From: Akkermansia sp.
Lineage (GTDB): Bacteria > Verrucomicrobiota > Verrucomicrobiia > Verrucomicrobiales > Akkermansiaceae
DNA length: 56,305 nt
Assembly (NCBI GenBank): GCA_017398355.1
Contig: JAFQGD010000056.1
Location: 1-56,305 of the forward strand
Direction of reading: 5' to 3'
Below the pieces are notes generated by a model. That model did not search any database, was not told the origin of the DNA, and was given only the letters and a program-made list of their open reading frames with translations. The translations under genes were made by a program, and so were the position numbers. Below, piece by piece: positions 43,134-52,524 of this stretch; the stretch's first letter is position 1, and each line of letters starts with the position of its first letter.

Positions 43134-44735
43134 TTATTTTGCCATTTTCTTGGTAACAAAGCAGCAACCTACCAAGAACGTGGCAAGGGTGCCGATAGTG
43201 ACCCGCCATGGGAATGCGATGTGAGGGATTACATCATAACGTCCTAATAATTCAATCGTTATAATGACGACAAAACCCGCAATCATGGCAATAACGTTAC
43301 CAAAATCATTGCCCCTGCCCTTGGTCAGCATTCCCAAGAGGAACACACCAAGAAGAGAGCCGTAGGTATAGCCAAAAATGCCCAGAGCAATGGGTAGAAT
43401 CCGCACGGTGGGATCCATCACTGTGAGCCAAGCTGTGGCGGCACCCACCACAATCAACAGAGAGGCAAAGAATACCGTCAGCCGCCGAACGGCGACAAGC
43501 TGCTCTTGGGAAGAAGCCTGGGGGTGAAATACATCCACATACCAGTCTTTAGTCGCAGTGGTTGCCAAAGCGTTGAGTGCTGTCGAGAGGGAGCCCATTG
43601 CAGTAGCAAGCAGTGCTGCTACCAGAAGTCCGCGCACCCCGGAAGGCAGGCAGTGAATGATGAACCAGGGGAAGATTTCTATTTGCTTTTCGGGCGGAGT
43701 GATGCCATTTTGCGCAAAATAAACAAAGAGGAGCATGCCACAGGAGATGAAGATGAGAACGATTGGCATATCCATCAACCCGGAAAGGATGACAGCGCGG
43801 GCCCCTTTCTTGCTATCGGGGGCAGCCAGCATACGCTGCACCATGTCTTGGTCTGTGCCATGAGTTGCCATAGTGATGAATGTAGAGCCAAGCACGGCAC
43901 TCCACAAGGTGTATTCGCTGCCAAGGATGTTGCGGATATCCTCCATGAGTCCCTGCCCTGTGATACCAGAGTCAAACAAAGCCCAGGGTTTTAAGTTGTC
44001 AATTTGGCAGGGGTTGTACTCCTTGTTGCCTAAATGAAAACAAATGGTATCCCATGTGGCTCCCCAGCTACCACCGGATTTGATGCTGAAAAGAAGTACA
44101 CCAATCGTAGTGATGAGAGAAATGGCGAGAATGGATGCTTGTAGCACATCCGTCCAGACAACCGCTTTCAGACCACCTAAAGTGGTATAAACAGCCGTGG
44201 CAATGGTAATGAATGTAAGAGCGCCAATGTAGATGACGACCGTCTCCATCTTGCCGGCGCTGGTTTGGCCGGTGAGCATCATGTAGGCAATGACCAGCAA
44301 AATGCCGGCAAAGAAAAGGCGCGTGCCACTAGCCAATACACGGCTGAGCAGAAATGTTGCACTGGCCCAACGGCGCGTGGTGAGCCCGAATCTCTTTTCT
44401 AAATACTCGTAGATTGAAACAACATTATATTGATAGTAAGGCTTTAGGAATAAACGACCAACGATAATGCGTCCCAAGATTGTACCGATAGCCAGTTGGG
44501 CATAGGTGAAATTGCGCAGTGCAAAGCCTTCTCCCGGTGCCCCAAGGAATGTGGCGGCGCTGATTTCTGCGGCCAGAATTGAAGCTAGGATAGCCCACCA
44601 AGGGAGATTTCTGTTGCCGAGAGCGTAGCTTTCTAGGCTTTCTTGTTTGCGCCCCACATATAGGCCTATGCCAAAGATAGCACAGAAGTATGCGGTAATG
44701 ACCAGTATATCTATCATATAAAGTGAAAAAGACAT
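43134..44735 (-). CDS. Sodium:solute symporter (SSS family)
   Basis: A 533-residue membrane transporter with about 13-14 transmembrane helices, LeuT fold. 'AEISAATFLGAPGEGF' in TM2 is the family signature, and 'GGLKAVVWTDVLQ' (about residues 186-198) is the second; 'ALATTATKDWYVD' is another typical stretch. Members import sugars, sialic acid, proline or vitamins with sodium; the substrate is not known here. The start could be the ATG at 44735 or the one at 44717. It follows pyrG by 53 bases in the same direction. A strong terminator follows. Confidence 0.9.
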   Translation of the reverse strand: MSFSLYMIDILVITAYFCAIFGIGLYVGRKQESLESYALGNRNLPWWAILASILAAEISAATFLGAPGEGFALRNFTYAQLAIGTILGRIIVGRLFLKPYYQYNVVSIYEYLEKRFGLTTRRWASATFLLSRVLASGTRLFFAGILLVIAYMMLTGQTSAGKMETVVIYIGALTFITIATAVYTTLGGLKAVVWTDVLQASILAISLITTIGVLLFSIKSGGSWGATWDTICFHLGNKEYNPCQIDNLKPWALFDSGITGQGLMEDIRNILGSEYTLWSAVLGSTFITMATHGTDQDMVQRMLAAPDSKKGARAVILSGLMDMPIVLIFISCGMLLFVYFAQNGITPPEKQIEIFPWFIIHCLPSGVRGLLVAALLATAMGSLSTALNALATTATKDWYVDVFHPQASSQEQLVAVRRLTVFFASLLIVVGAATAWLTVMDPTVRILPIALGIFGYTYGSLLGVFLLGMLTKGRGNDFGNVIAMIAGFVVIITIELLGRYDVIPHIAFPWRVTIGTLATFLVGCCFVTKKMAK

Positions 44736-44788
44736 CGGCGACAGGGTCTTTGCTGCTCCTGCCGCCGATGGTTGTTACATGTTTTGCA

Positions 44789-46402
44789 TTAAGCTTGCTT
44801 GTATTCCAGTGCCGCTGCCACCAATCCGGAGAAGAGGGGGTGAGGGGTGGTCGGTCGGCTTTGGAATTCGGGATGATACTGGCACGCAATGAAATAGGGA
44901 TGCCCGGGAAGCTCAACCACTTCCACCAAGCCATGCTCGTCATTCACCGCAGAAATGGTCATGCCGGCTTTTTCGCAGGCTTCGCGGTAGTCAGCGTTGA
45001 ACTCATAGCGGTGGCGGTGGCGTTCGGAGATGGTTTCCTGCCCGCCATAGAGCTTGCAGCAAAGTGTGTCCGGGGTGATGTGTGCGGGGTACGCACCCAG
45101 GCGCATGGTAGCCCCCATGTTTTCGATGTGTTTTTGTTCTTCTTGCAGGCAGATAACAGGTGCTTTGGTCTCTTTGTCAAACTCGGTGGAGTTTGCATCT
45201 TTGAGCCCCAGTACATTGCGAGCAAATTCGATAACGGCCACCTGCATACCCAAGCAAATGCCGAAGAACGGTATACCTTTCTCACGCGCATACTGCACTG
45301 CCATAATCTTGCCTTCCACGCCGCGTTCGCCAAAGCCACCGGGCACCAAAATGCCGTCTACATCGCCAATCATGGCTTCGCAAGTACTGCTTTCCAACGC
45401 TTCGGCATCAATACGTACGATTTCTACGCGGCAGTCATTGGCTGCGCCGGCATGGGTGAAGCTTTCGTAGATAGATTTGTAGGCATCCTGCAGGGAGATG
45501 TACTTGCCTACCACGGCGATGCGCACGCTGTGAGCCGGGTGTATCACTCGGCCCACAAACTTCTGCCAATCATCCATCTTGGGCTTAGGTACAGTGATTC
45601 CCAACACCTCTGTCACGATGCGGTCCACACGGTCGCGCCCCAAATCAATCGGGCATTCATAGATGGAGTGCTTCACATCACAGAAAGCCACCACGTTACG
45701 CGGGGGTACGTTGCAGAACATACCAATCTTGCGCTTCTCATCATCCGTCAGGTTGTCCATTTCTGTGCGGCAGACGATGATATCCGGTTGTATACCGATT
45801 TCGCGCAGCTTGGCTACACTCTGCTGGGTGGGCTTGGTCTTCGTTTCTCCTGCGGCCTTAATGTATGGCAACAGCGTCACATGAATGAAGCAGCAATTTT
45901 GGCGGCCTACCTCCAAGGCAAATTGGCGCAGGGCCTCCAAGAAAAGGTAACCTTCAATATCGCCCACAGTACCGCCGATTTCTGTAATGATGACATCGCA
46001 CTCCTTGTTCTTTTCCGTCAGGTCATACAAGCGCTGCTTGATTTCATCCGTCACGTGAGGAATGTACTGCACAGTCTTACCAAGATAATCACCTCTGCGC
46101 TCTTTCTCCAGCACATGCTCAAACACCTTGCCGCTGGTCAGGTTGTTGAGTCGGGAAAGTTGGCAGTGAACAAAGCGTTCGTAGTGTCCTAAGTCCAAAT
46201 CCGTCTCCGCACCGTCATTTAGCACGTACACTTCGCCGTGCTGGTAGGGGCTCATCGTACCGGGGTCGATGTTCAAGTAGGGGTCAAACTTCTGCATGGT
46301 TACATCCAAACCGCAGTGCTCCAGCAATGTGCCGATGGAGGCTGCTGCCAAGCCTTTACCCAGAGAGGATACTACGCCGCCTGTCACAAAAATGTATTTC
46401 AT
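44789..46402 (-). CDS. pyrG: CTP synthase
   Basis: A 537-residue enzyme that makes CTP from UTP and glutamine. The N-terminal synthase domain begins '[13 protein letters not shown]' (P-loop, residues 5-17) and includes '[19 protein letters not shown]'; the C-terminal class I glutaminase has the oxyanion/nucleophile loop 'FFGICLGMQ' (Cys about residue 380) and His/Glu in '[10 protein letters not shown]'. Length is typical. A promoter-like TAGACA, 17 bases, TAAAAT lies 27 bases upstream, so this gene has a short ordinary leader. The symporter gene follows. Confidence 0.96.
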   Translation of the reverse strand: MKYIFVTGGVVSSLGKGLAAASIGTLLEHCGLDVTMQKFDPYLNIDPGTMSPYQHGEVYVLNDGAETDLDLGHYERFVHCQLSRLNNLTSGKVFEHVLEKERRGDYLGKTVQYIPHVTDEIKQRLYDLTEKNKECDVIITEIGGTVGDIEGYLFLEALRQFALEVGRQNCCFIHVTLLPYIKAAGETKTKPTQQSVAKLREIGIQPDIIVCRTEMDNLTDDEKRKIGMFCNVPPRNVVAFCDVKHSIYECPIDLGRDRVDRIVTEVLGITVPKPKMDDWQKFVGRVIHPAHSVRIAVVGKYISLQDAYKSIYESFTHAGAANDCRVEIVRIDAEALESSTCEAMIGDVDGILVPGGFGERGVEGKIMAVQYAREKGIPFFGICLGMQVAVIEFARNVLGLKDANSTEFDKETKAPVICLQEEQKHIENMGATMRLGAYPAHITPDTLCCKLYGGQETISERHRHRYEFNADYREACEKAGMTISAVNDEHGLVEVVELPGHPYFIACQYHPEFQSRPTTPHPLFSGLVAAALEYKQA

Positions 46403-46550
46403 AGCTGTGCTTTCTTTGCTGTTGGCGTTATTTTAGCACGCCCCCAACAATTTGTCTAGTTTTTACACCCCTGCCCCGTCTTTCTCGTGGCCCATAAGTC
46501 CCTTTTCTTTATATGTAACACTTTATCCTTTAAATGCTAATCATTTTTAC

Positions 46551-46599
46551 TTGATTTTTTGAAGAAATATAGTACACTTTATAAATCTACTTTATAAAG
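46551..46599 (+). promoter_or_regulatory. ROK-like gene promoter with tandem CTTTATAAA sites
   Basis: TTGATT (46551-46556), a 16-base spacer and TACACT (46573-46578). CTTTATAAA (46577-46585) and CTTTATAAAG (46590-46599) repeat with a 13-base period between the -10 and the ATG. Each is itself nearly palindromic. They would suit an autoregulatory operator. Confidence 0.5.
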
Positions 46600-46600
46600 C

Positions 46601-47473
46601 ATGCCAAAATCAGCCTTGGAAAGAGTGCGGGAAGCGTTGAGAAAACGCGGAGAAGCTACACGCCCCCAGCTTGCAGCAGAAACAGGGTTGAGCCTTGTGA
46701 GTTGCAACCAAGCAGTAGCAACTTTGTGTCAGTTGGGGGAAGCGCAAGAGGCAGGCCTGACTCCATCAGGAGGGGGGCGGCCGGGAAAGCGATACCGCAT
46801 CAACGCAAGGTTTGCGTGTAGAGCCTATTTCAGGGCAGAACGGAATGGTTCACTCATTCATGGGGAGCTGGAGCTATACGATATGACGGGCAATCTCCTG
46901 CGCAGACACAACGCAGAATACGCGTATCTGAGCGCAGAGAGTTTGGATGAATGGTTGGATACCGCTACGCGACACTGTGGTCTGTATGGAATTTCTCTGG
47001 AAATTTCGTCAGACATCGTACCTGCGCGGATGGTTGAGCATCTGGAATCGCGCTACAGATGTCCGGCTCGCATACTCAACACGGCAGATGCGCTGGCAGA
47101 CGACAGTGAGAACACCCTCACGCTTTACATTAGCCAAGGGAAAAGCCCCGTTTGCTCTCTGAGGCTTGGCGGCAAACAACAACACACAGGTGAATTGGGC
47201 TTACTCCCCTTACCTGCCGATTGGTGTACACTGGATTATAGCGATCACACACTCGTGGAGGAAATGATTGCACGTTTAGTCACCATTTTGGTATGCACAT
47301 TGGCGCCGATGCGGGTTGTCCTTTTCGGCGATTTCTGGACAAACCGCCTCACAAAGCGCATCCAATTCAACGTATCTGCCAAATTACGGCAGGGCGTTCC
47401 CCTGCTTCACTTCCGCACCATTACCCACCCCCTTGCTGCCGACAGGCTCCGAGCATTCGCATGTAGCATTTAA
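46601..47473 (+). CDS. Truncated ROK-like transcription regulator
   Basis: A 290-residue protein with an N-terminal winged helix (about residues 1-65, 'RPQLAAETGLSLVSCNQAV', wing 'GGGRPGKRYRI') and a C-terminal part with the ROK fold outline: 'GELELYDMTGNLL' and 'HTGELGLLPLP', which resembles the 'HAGEIGHM' motif. The ATP-binding 'DxGGT' and the Cys zinc cluster are absent, and it is about 100 residues shorter than most ROK regulators, so sugar kinase activity is not expected. It has its own promoter. Its TAA and the integrase TAA share the TTAA palindrome at 47470-47473. Confidence 0.62.
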   Translation: MPKSALERVREALRKRGEATRPQLAAETGLSLVSCNQAVATLCQLGEAQEAGLTPSGGGRPGKRYRINARFACRAYFRAERNGSLIHGELELYDMTGNLLRRHNAEYAYLSAESLDEWLDTATRHCGLYGISLEISSDIVPARMVEHLESRYRCPARILNTADALADDSENTLTLYISQGKSPVCSLRLGGKQQHTGELGLLPLPADWCTLDYSDHTLVEEMIARLVTILVCTLAPMRVVLFGDFWTNRLTKRIQFNVSAKLRQGVPLLHFRTITHPLAADRLRAFACSI

Positions 47474-48474
47474 GTGTGCAGATGCCAGAAACGCTCTGCA
47501 TCCTTTTTCAGGACCGGCATCAAATACCTACTGCGGAGCAAGCTCAAATCCCTGTGCCCCATCTCGAACTGTAGGTCCGGCAAATTGCGGTAATACGCTG
47601 CATGGTAGCTGGCAAAGGTGTGGCGACATGCATCCGGCACCCAGCTGGTAAAACCGGCATCTTCGCGCAGCTTCCTCCATCGCTTTTTCCAATTGCGAGG
47701 AATGCAACAGTCTTCCGGTTGCCACTCCTCCATTTTTCGTAGTGGAATCACACGCCCGCCCCCCGTCTTACTTGTTGCAGGGCGTATGATGAGTTGCCTC
47801 GTTTCCCAATTAATATCATTCTTCTGCAACCGGCTCACCTCTGTGGGTCGTACTCCTCCATAAAGCATCAAATGAAGAGAAAAACGCATAGCTCGGTGTT
47901 CGGGCTGTTCCGCAGTAGCTTTCAATCTCTCTACATCTTGCGGGCTAAGAGGGGCTTTCTTTGCCTCATGAATCTTTGGTACGTCGATGCGGCTCACAGG
48001 ATTGCTATCACACAGCTCTTGCTTTACACCGTAGCTGAATATGCTGCTCAACACAGCACGTCCTTTTATGTATAAGCTGGAACTATGACCAAAAGCTTCC
48101 TGCAATATGCGACGGCAATCTACTGTGCTCATAGAGCGAAGCGGAAGCTCTCCTACTCCTTCCTGTTTTAGCATCTTGCGCAAACAATATCGTAAATCTC
48201 GCCGCGTCGCGGCGCGACAATGTGCCCGAGCCTCTATGCTTTCCCACCCTACCTCTCTAAAGTTTTTGGTATATTCACGCTTCTCTAGAGCTTCGACTCC
48301 CCATGTAATCACTTGTCGCATGAGTATGATCACCTCACGCCTAGGCAACCCATCAAGCCGTGCTCCGATCTGTTCCAATCCTTCCAGTATCAAGCGTTGA
48401 GCATCCTGGCGTCGCAGCACTTCACCTGCCAGTAGTCCTGTCTTTGTTTGTTCTTTCGTGTCCATTGATTTCAT
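47470..48474 (-). CDS. Tyrosine recombinase (integrase)
   Basis: A 334-residue site-specific recombinase. A helical N-terminal core-binding domain (about 20-170) precedes the catalytic domain with Arg in 'LYGGVRPTEVSRL', Lys in 'TSKTGGGRVIPL', His-x-x-Arg in 'DACRHTFASY', His in 'MGHRD' and the nucleophile Tyr in 'LLRSRYLMP'. All five catalytic residues are intact. The first ATG (48474) or the one at 48465 could be used. It is convergent with the ROK-like gene and divergent from the glycosyltransferase pair. It is probably the mobility gene of a small islet. Confidence 0.88.
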   Translation of the reverse strand: MKSMDTKEQTKTGLLAGEVLRRQDAQRLILEGLEQIGARLDGLPRREVIILMRQVITWGVEALEKREYTKNFREVGWESIEARAHCRAATRRDLRYCLRKMLKQEGVGELPLRSMSTVDCRRILQEAFGHSSSLYIKGRAVLSSIFSYGVKQELCDSNPVSRIDVPKIHEAKKAPLSPQDVERLKATAEQPEHRAMRFSLHLMLYGGVRPTEVSRLQKNDINWETRQLIIRPATSKTGGGRVIPLRKMEEWQPEDCCIPRNWKKRWRKLREDAGFTSWVPDACRHTFASYHAAYYRNLPDLQFEMGHRDLSLLRSRYLMPVLKKDAERFWHLHT

Positions 48475-48639
48475 CTTTTAGAAAGAGTATGTCAAGATTT
48501 ACCGCACCTGTTTTCGTGCGTTCTTGATATTGTTTGATTATATACTCTCTGCGCGACCAAAACGACAAGATTACAGGGAACAGGATATGCAAATCATCGC
48601 ATTTTTTTCGTAACGATAATTACTCTTTCTAAAAGAGTA
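48475..48639. repeat. Inverted TACTCTTT repeats beside the integrase gene
   Basis: A perfect 15-base inverted pair, CTTTTAGAAAGAGTA (48475-48489) and TACTCTTTCTAAAAG (48621-48635). The second is also half of a dyad, TACTCTTT-CTA-AAAGAGTA (48621-48639). Looser copies are at 48541 (TATACTCTCT) and 48651 (TTACTCCTTT). They lie in the space between integrase and the next gene and could be recombinase, excisionase or repressor sites. Confidence 0.65.
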
Positions 48640-48675
48640 TTATGGGGCAGTTACTCCTTTATTGTTTTTGTTAAT

Positions 48676-50295
48676 ATGCCCCCTGCAATTTTTCAAGCTT
48701 CGTTGTTATTTGTAAAGTTGTTTCTTTGTTTATTTGTAAGCATAATACTAATATGTTTGGCAGGAAGAAGCAGAAATATTTCATTTACATGCAAGTGGAA
48801 TAAAATTGATACAAATCAATTGTTTGCTTGTGAAAACAAACAAGGTATGTGGGTGGGATTAAGTATGCTCATTGCTTACTTTACGATATTTTTTGCAGCG
48901 TATTATTCATGGCCAGTAGGAGACGAGTGGCTGCTCATGTGTAAGGGGGAAGAATCACTGGTTTACCGTATTACCTCAGCTTTATCATATCATTTCAATT
49001 TGAATGGCCGCCTACCGGAAATGATAGGAATCATAGGGGGGCTTGATCGCTTTTGTTGGCAAGATTGCCTAATCAGCCCACTCTTTGTTGTTTTTGCTCC
49101 CTTTGCAATACTCAAGCTCTACAATAGTTTAGAGAATAAAAAACAGGCAATGAGCGCAAATCTATACATCATCACAACAGCATGTTTGATGCTAGTATCC
49201 CCCACTTATTACACAAGTTATTGGGTTAATGTGACATATGTATGGACAACTATTTTATCAATAGTCCTAGTGTCTCTTTTTTGGGGTAGTAAAACAGAAG
49301 AATCGACGACATCAATATGGAAGCTATTAGCCGCATACCTATTGGGAATATACTGCGGATGGGGGAACGAAACATTGGCTCAATTATTAGCGCTAGTGTT
49401 AACAGCCAGAGTGTGTTGGCTTTACAGCAGGAAAACACCCCCAAGCGTCTTGCAACTAAGTGCATATATGGGGCTTCTTTGCGGGGAAATTATGCTTTTT
49501 ACATCAGGTTCATTCGAACATAGACAAGCATTAAGCAGTTCTTTTTTAACCAAAATGAGCGAAGATTATATTTGCGATTTCGTTCATCATCTAACATGGG
49601 ATAAGGTGAAATTATTAGAAGGTGCTTCTGCATGTGCAAATTTGAAAGGAATACCTCTTCATTTGCGCTGTTATTTTGCTCCTTATTGCATACAAATGTT
49701 TACTAATATAGCACTCGTTTCTTTGTGCATAATGTGCCTTTCAGCAGTTGGAATCATCACACAAAAGAAATGGAAGGTTCTTGCTTTTGGTATAATAATA
49801 TTGATGTTATCCATAGAGTCGGCTATCGCTTATTTGGCCGGAGCTATCCCGTGGTATCCGGCATTCACTCCATCTGCAATCATTGCAACGTGTGCTAGTT
49901 CTTATCTATACAATGGTCTAGGCAACGGCAAAGGTAAAAACGCGCTTGCCATAGTAGTTGGCGCTATTGCATTACTTGTATATATACCTGACATTATACA
50001 AGCTAAAGACTACAAAAAGCATAATATTCAATTAGAACAAGAAATTGCCAATCAATGCAAAATGGGTAACACACGCATTGTTTTGCGTGATGTGATACTA
50101 CCCCAAAAAACAATGGGGCAAAGTCGTTACTTTACTCGAGTACAAGAGCGACCCGGGCCTTTGTATTACATGTTGAGTCACGGGCAATTTCAAACCGATT
50201 CAACGGCATGGGAAAATACACAAGCTACGCGTTACTTCCAAAAACTGGGTTACCCCGTTGAATCTATTGAGCGACAAAATAATACCCCTCGCTAA
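48676..50295 (+). CDS. GT-C-like multi-pass membrane protein (DUF6056-like)
   Basis: A 539-residue integral membrane protein with about ten transmembrane helices. The first outer loop has 'WPVGDEWLLM' with an Asp-Glu pair, the position of the catalytic acids in GT-C glycosyltransferases that use polyprenyl-phosphate sugars. The C-terminal 100 residues are soluble. The pattern resembles GtrII-like or DUF6056 proteins; the link is inference. It is AT-rich and followed after 22 bases by a GtrB-like gene, so it could transfer the hexose that protein loads onto lipid. The ATG is at 48676 with no Shine-Dalgarno sequence. Confidence 0.55.
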   Translation: MPPAIFQASLLFVKLFLCLFVSIILICLAGRSRNISFTCKWNKIDTNQLFACENKQGMWVGLSMLIAYFTIFFAAYYSWPVGDEWLLMCKGEESLVYRITSALSYHFNLNGRLPEMIGIIGGLDRFCWQDCLISPLFVVFAPFAILKLYNSLENKKQAMSANLYIITTACLMLVSPTYYTSYWVNVTYVWTTILSIVLVSLFWGSKTEESTTSIWKLLAAYLLGIYCGWGNETLAQLLALVLTARVCWLYSRKTPPSVLQLSAYMGLLCGEIMLFTSGSFEHRQALSSSFLTKMSEDYICDFVHHLTWDKVKLLEGASACANLKGIPLHLRCYFAPYCIQMFTNIALVSLCIMCLSAVGIITQKKWKVLAFGIIILMLSIESAIAYLAGAIPWYPAFTPSAIIATCASSYLYNGLGNGKGKNALAIVVGAIALLVYIPDIIQAKDYKKHNIQLEQEIANQCKMGNTRIVLRDVILPQKTMGQSRYFTRVQERPGPLYYMLSHGQFQTDSTAWENTQATRYFQKLGYPVESIERQNNTPR

Positions 50296-50317
50296 ACAAT
50301 AAACCCATATAATCACC

Positions 50318-51265
50318 GTGAGCAAAAATATTCAACATATCATTCTCATTGTACCGTGTTACAATGAAGAAAAAAATCTTACTTTATTCGCAGCAGCTGC
50401 AGAAACACACCTGCAAGATTTCAGCTGGGATATTTTGTTTGTTAATGATGGGAGCTCGGATGATAGTTGGAATATCATTCGAGCAATGAGAGACAGGGAT
50501 AAACGTATACACGGTATTAACTTTGCTCGCAACTTTGGGCATCAGAACGCACTAAAGGCCGGCCTAGAAGAAGCCTCTGCCCATTTTGCAGCAGACGCAT
50601 ATGTGACGCTTGATGCAGACTTACAACATCCCCTAGAGTTAATTCCCCAAATGATAAAGAACATGGAGAATACTAGAACTCACATCGTTCAGGCATTGCG
50701 CGAAGATAAAGGACGCAAAATAAGTTGCTTCAAAATATTGACATCTCGTCTATTTTACAGTGTGTTTTCATGGCTAAGTGGAATTCGCATGCTGCCGGGA
50801 ATGTCAGATTTTCGTGTTATCGATAGGCACACGTTGGAATTTGTTGTAAGAGCTAACGAAAAAGATTTGTTTCTACGCGGTCTGCTTCCATGGAGTGGGC
50901 TGAGTACAGTCATGTTTCCCTATTTGCCAGGCGAACGGCAGAACGGCGTTTCTCAGTATACTCTAAAAAAGATGATTGCTCTATCTTTGAGCGGCATTGT
51001 TGGCTATTCTGCCAGGCCTTTGAATCTGGCCATCATTCTTGGTTTGGTTGCAATTATTCTGGCTCTTGGATACTTTATATACGTCATCGTGGTGTATGCC
51101 AGCGGAGCGCATGTGGAAATAGGCTGGCCGTCGCTCATCGGCACCATGCTGGCCATGGGTGGGGTTCAGTTGTGCATTATGGGCATTATGGGTCTCTATC
51201 TTGGGAAACTTTTTGTGGAGTCAAAAAATCGCCCCACCTATGTTATTGGCGATAAGACAACTTAG
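50318..51265 (+). CDS. GtrB-like polyprenyl-phosphate glycosyltransferase (GT2)
   Basis: A 315-residue family 2 glycosyltransferase with a GT-A domain (about residues 1-230) and two C-terminal transmembrane helices (about 235-262 and 275-300). 'IVPCYNEEKNL' starts the fold, 'FVNDGSSDDSW' binds the nucleotide, and 'TLDADLQHPLEL' has the metal-binding DxD. This is the layout of undecaprenyl-phosphate glucose synthases (GtrB, DPM1-like). The start is GTG at 50318, 22 bases after the GT-C-like gene. No small GtrA flippase is seen. It would supply lipid-linked sugar for the partner protein; this is inference from arrangement. Confidence 0.85.
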   Translation: MSKNIQHIILIVPCYNEEKNLTLFAAAAETHLQDFSWDILFVNDGSSDDSWNIIRAMRDRDKRIHGINFARNFGHQNALKAGLEEASAHFAADAYVTLDADLQHPLELIPQMIKNMENTRTHIVQALREDKGRKISCFKILTSRLFYSVFSWLSGIRMLPGMSDFRVIDRHTLEFVVRANEKDLFLRGLLPWSGLSTVMFPYLPGERQNGVSQYTLKKMIALSLSGIVGYSARPLNLAIILGLVAIILALGYFIYVIVVYASGAHVEIGWPSLIGTMLAMGGVQLCIMGIMGLYLGKLFVESKNRPTYVIGDKTT

Positions 51266-51302
51266 CCCCTTTATGTACAAATGCAGGTATCGCTTGTACT
51301 AA

Positions 51303-52406
51303 TTAGTGATACAAGCGTGGCAGCCGAGGTCCAAGGCCGGTGAAGATTTCCCACACGATGGTATCGGCAAGAGCAGCCACCTGAGTGACGGGGATATGCG
51401 GGCCAATGAGTTCTACCTCATCACCGGGGGAAATGAAAGGAACCTCCGTCACATCGGCCATGATTTGATCCATCGTCACTCTGCCCAACATGGGGCAATA
51501 GTGACCGTTGATGTACACTTGAGCACCCTTGCCGGAGAGATGACGGCTCCATCCATCTGCATAACCGATGCCGATGGTGGCCACTCGCGTAGGGCGAGTT
51601 GTCATATAGGTACGGCCGTATGATACACCATACCCGGCAGGAAGAGTGCGAACTAAGGAAACTCGCGAGCTGAGTTTGAGTGTGGGCCGCAGCACCCCAT
51701 CATAAATAGATGCCATAGGAGCCACCCCATAGAGCAGCAAGCCCGGGCGGGCTAAGTTGGCAGCGGGTATTTCATAGCCTAGCTCCCCTGCACTTGCTGC
51801 TATGTGTCTATAGCGCAAGCGGAAATGATGCTGAAGCGTCTGCACGCAAGCTTCGAATCGCGCGATTTCTTCCTGTGTGTAGGGCACATCTTCGTCTGCG
51901 CACGGAAAGTGGGACATGACACCATCTACCACTAGGTTCGGCATTGTTTTGAGAAGCGGTATCATATTACCCAAATCTTCCGGCAATACACCTTCTCTTC
52001 CCATACCGGTATCAATAGCCAAGTGTACCAATAACGTTTTATCGTACAAAGCAGCCAGTTGTTGTAGGTGCTGTGCTTCTTCCACCGTTGAAATGGTGGC
52101 GCACCAGTTGTTGAGTACAATTTCTTCTCGTTCCTCCGGGAAGGTTGGGCCCAAAATGAAAGGCTTGGTGCGGATGCCTGCTTGGCTTAGTCTGCGCGCT
52201 TCCCCGGCGTTAGCTACGCCGAAAAAGGCAACACCATCATTATCCAGGCGCCTCGCAACCGGCTCCAAACCATGCCCGTACGCCCCGGCCTTGACTACCG
52301 GCATAAGCTGGGTATCCGGTAATGCTTGCCGGGCAATGTCCAGGTTGTGCGCAATGGCTTCTAAATCGACCTCGACCCAAGCGCGTGGCGGGCTTTCGTG
52401 TTGCAT
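51303..52406 (-). CDS. alr: Alanine racemase
   Basis: A 367-residue PLP enzyme that makes D-alanine for peptidoglycan. 'WVEVDLEAIAHNL' at residues 10-22, PLP lysine in 'VVKAGAYGHG' (Lys39), the catalytic tyrosine region in 'GYGVSYGRTY' (about 253-262) and 'GRVTMDQIMADVT' near residue 308. The ATG at 52406 lies 6 bases after a promoter. A hairpin (arms 51291-51298 and 51310-51317) spans the stop codon region but has no T-tract. It is divergent from the MarR gene. Confidence 0.95.
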   Translation of the reverse strand: MQHESPPRAWVEVDLEAIAHNLDIARQALPDTQLMPVVKAGAYGHGLEPVARRLDNDGVAFFGVANAGEARRLSQAGIRTKPFILGPTFPEEREEIVLNNWCATISTVEEAQHLQQLAALYDKTLLVHLAIDTGMGREGVLPEDLGNMIPLLKTMPNLVVDGVMSHFPCADEDVPYTQEEIARFEACVQTLQHHFRLRYRHIAASAGELGYEIPAANLARPGLLLYGVAPMASIYDGVLRPTLKLSSRVSLVRTLPAGYGVSYGRTYMTTRPTRVATIGIGYADGWSRHLSGKGAQVYINGHYCPMLGRVTMDQIMADVTEVPFISPGDEVELIGPHIPVTQVAALADTIVWEIFTGLGPRLPRLYH

Positions 52407-52412
52407 GGCTCC

Positions 52413-52441
52413 ACTCTACCATTAAGCTCCCTTTCACGCAA
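52413..52441 (-). promoter_or_regulatory. Promoter of alr
   Basis: TTGCGT (52441-52436), a 17-base spacer and TAGAGT (52418-52413), then 6 bases to the ATG at 52406. A leaderless start is predicted. Confidence 0.55.
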
Positions 52442-52487
52442 GCCTAAAGGCAAAATGCATAATAATTCTATATTTTGAATTATTTTC

Positions 52488-52515
52488 TGGACAAGGCTGT
52501 GACTTACGCTATCAT
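52488..52515 (+). promoter_or_regulatory. Promoter of the MarR gene
   Basis: TGGACA (52488-52493), a 16-base spacer and TATCAT (52510-52515), then 9 bases to the ATG at 52525. Confidence 0.5.
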
Positions 52516-52524
52516 AATGCAAGT

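Larger units (their letters stand above)
47470..51265. mobile_element. Possible integrase-glycosyltransferase islet
   Basis: The integrase and the two following genes form a block whose base composition is clearly more AT-rich in the two membrane glycan genes than in their neighbours. Flanking genes (pyrG on one side, alr on the other) are housekeeping. No direct-repeat ends or tRNA target were found by eye, so the borders are not defined. Confidence 0.4.

Noticed and set aside
44723..46192. A 489-codon open frame on the plus strand
   Set aside because: It is antisense to the whole of pyrG, whose motifs are unmistakable, and it has no family features of its own.
46601..47473. ROK sugar kinase
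   Set aside because: The ATP-binding glycine motif and zinc cysteines are missing and a winged helix is present, so it is called a regulator.
51291..51317. Hairpin at the alr stop as a terminator
   Set aside because: It has an 8-bp stem but no T-tract on either strand, and it overlaps the stop codon region.
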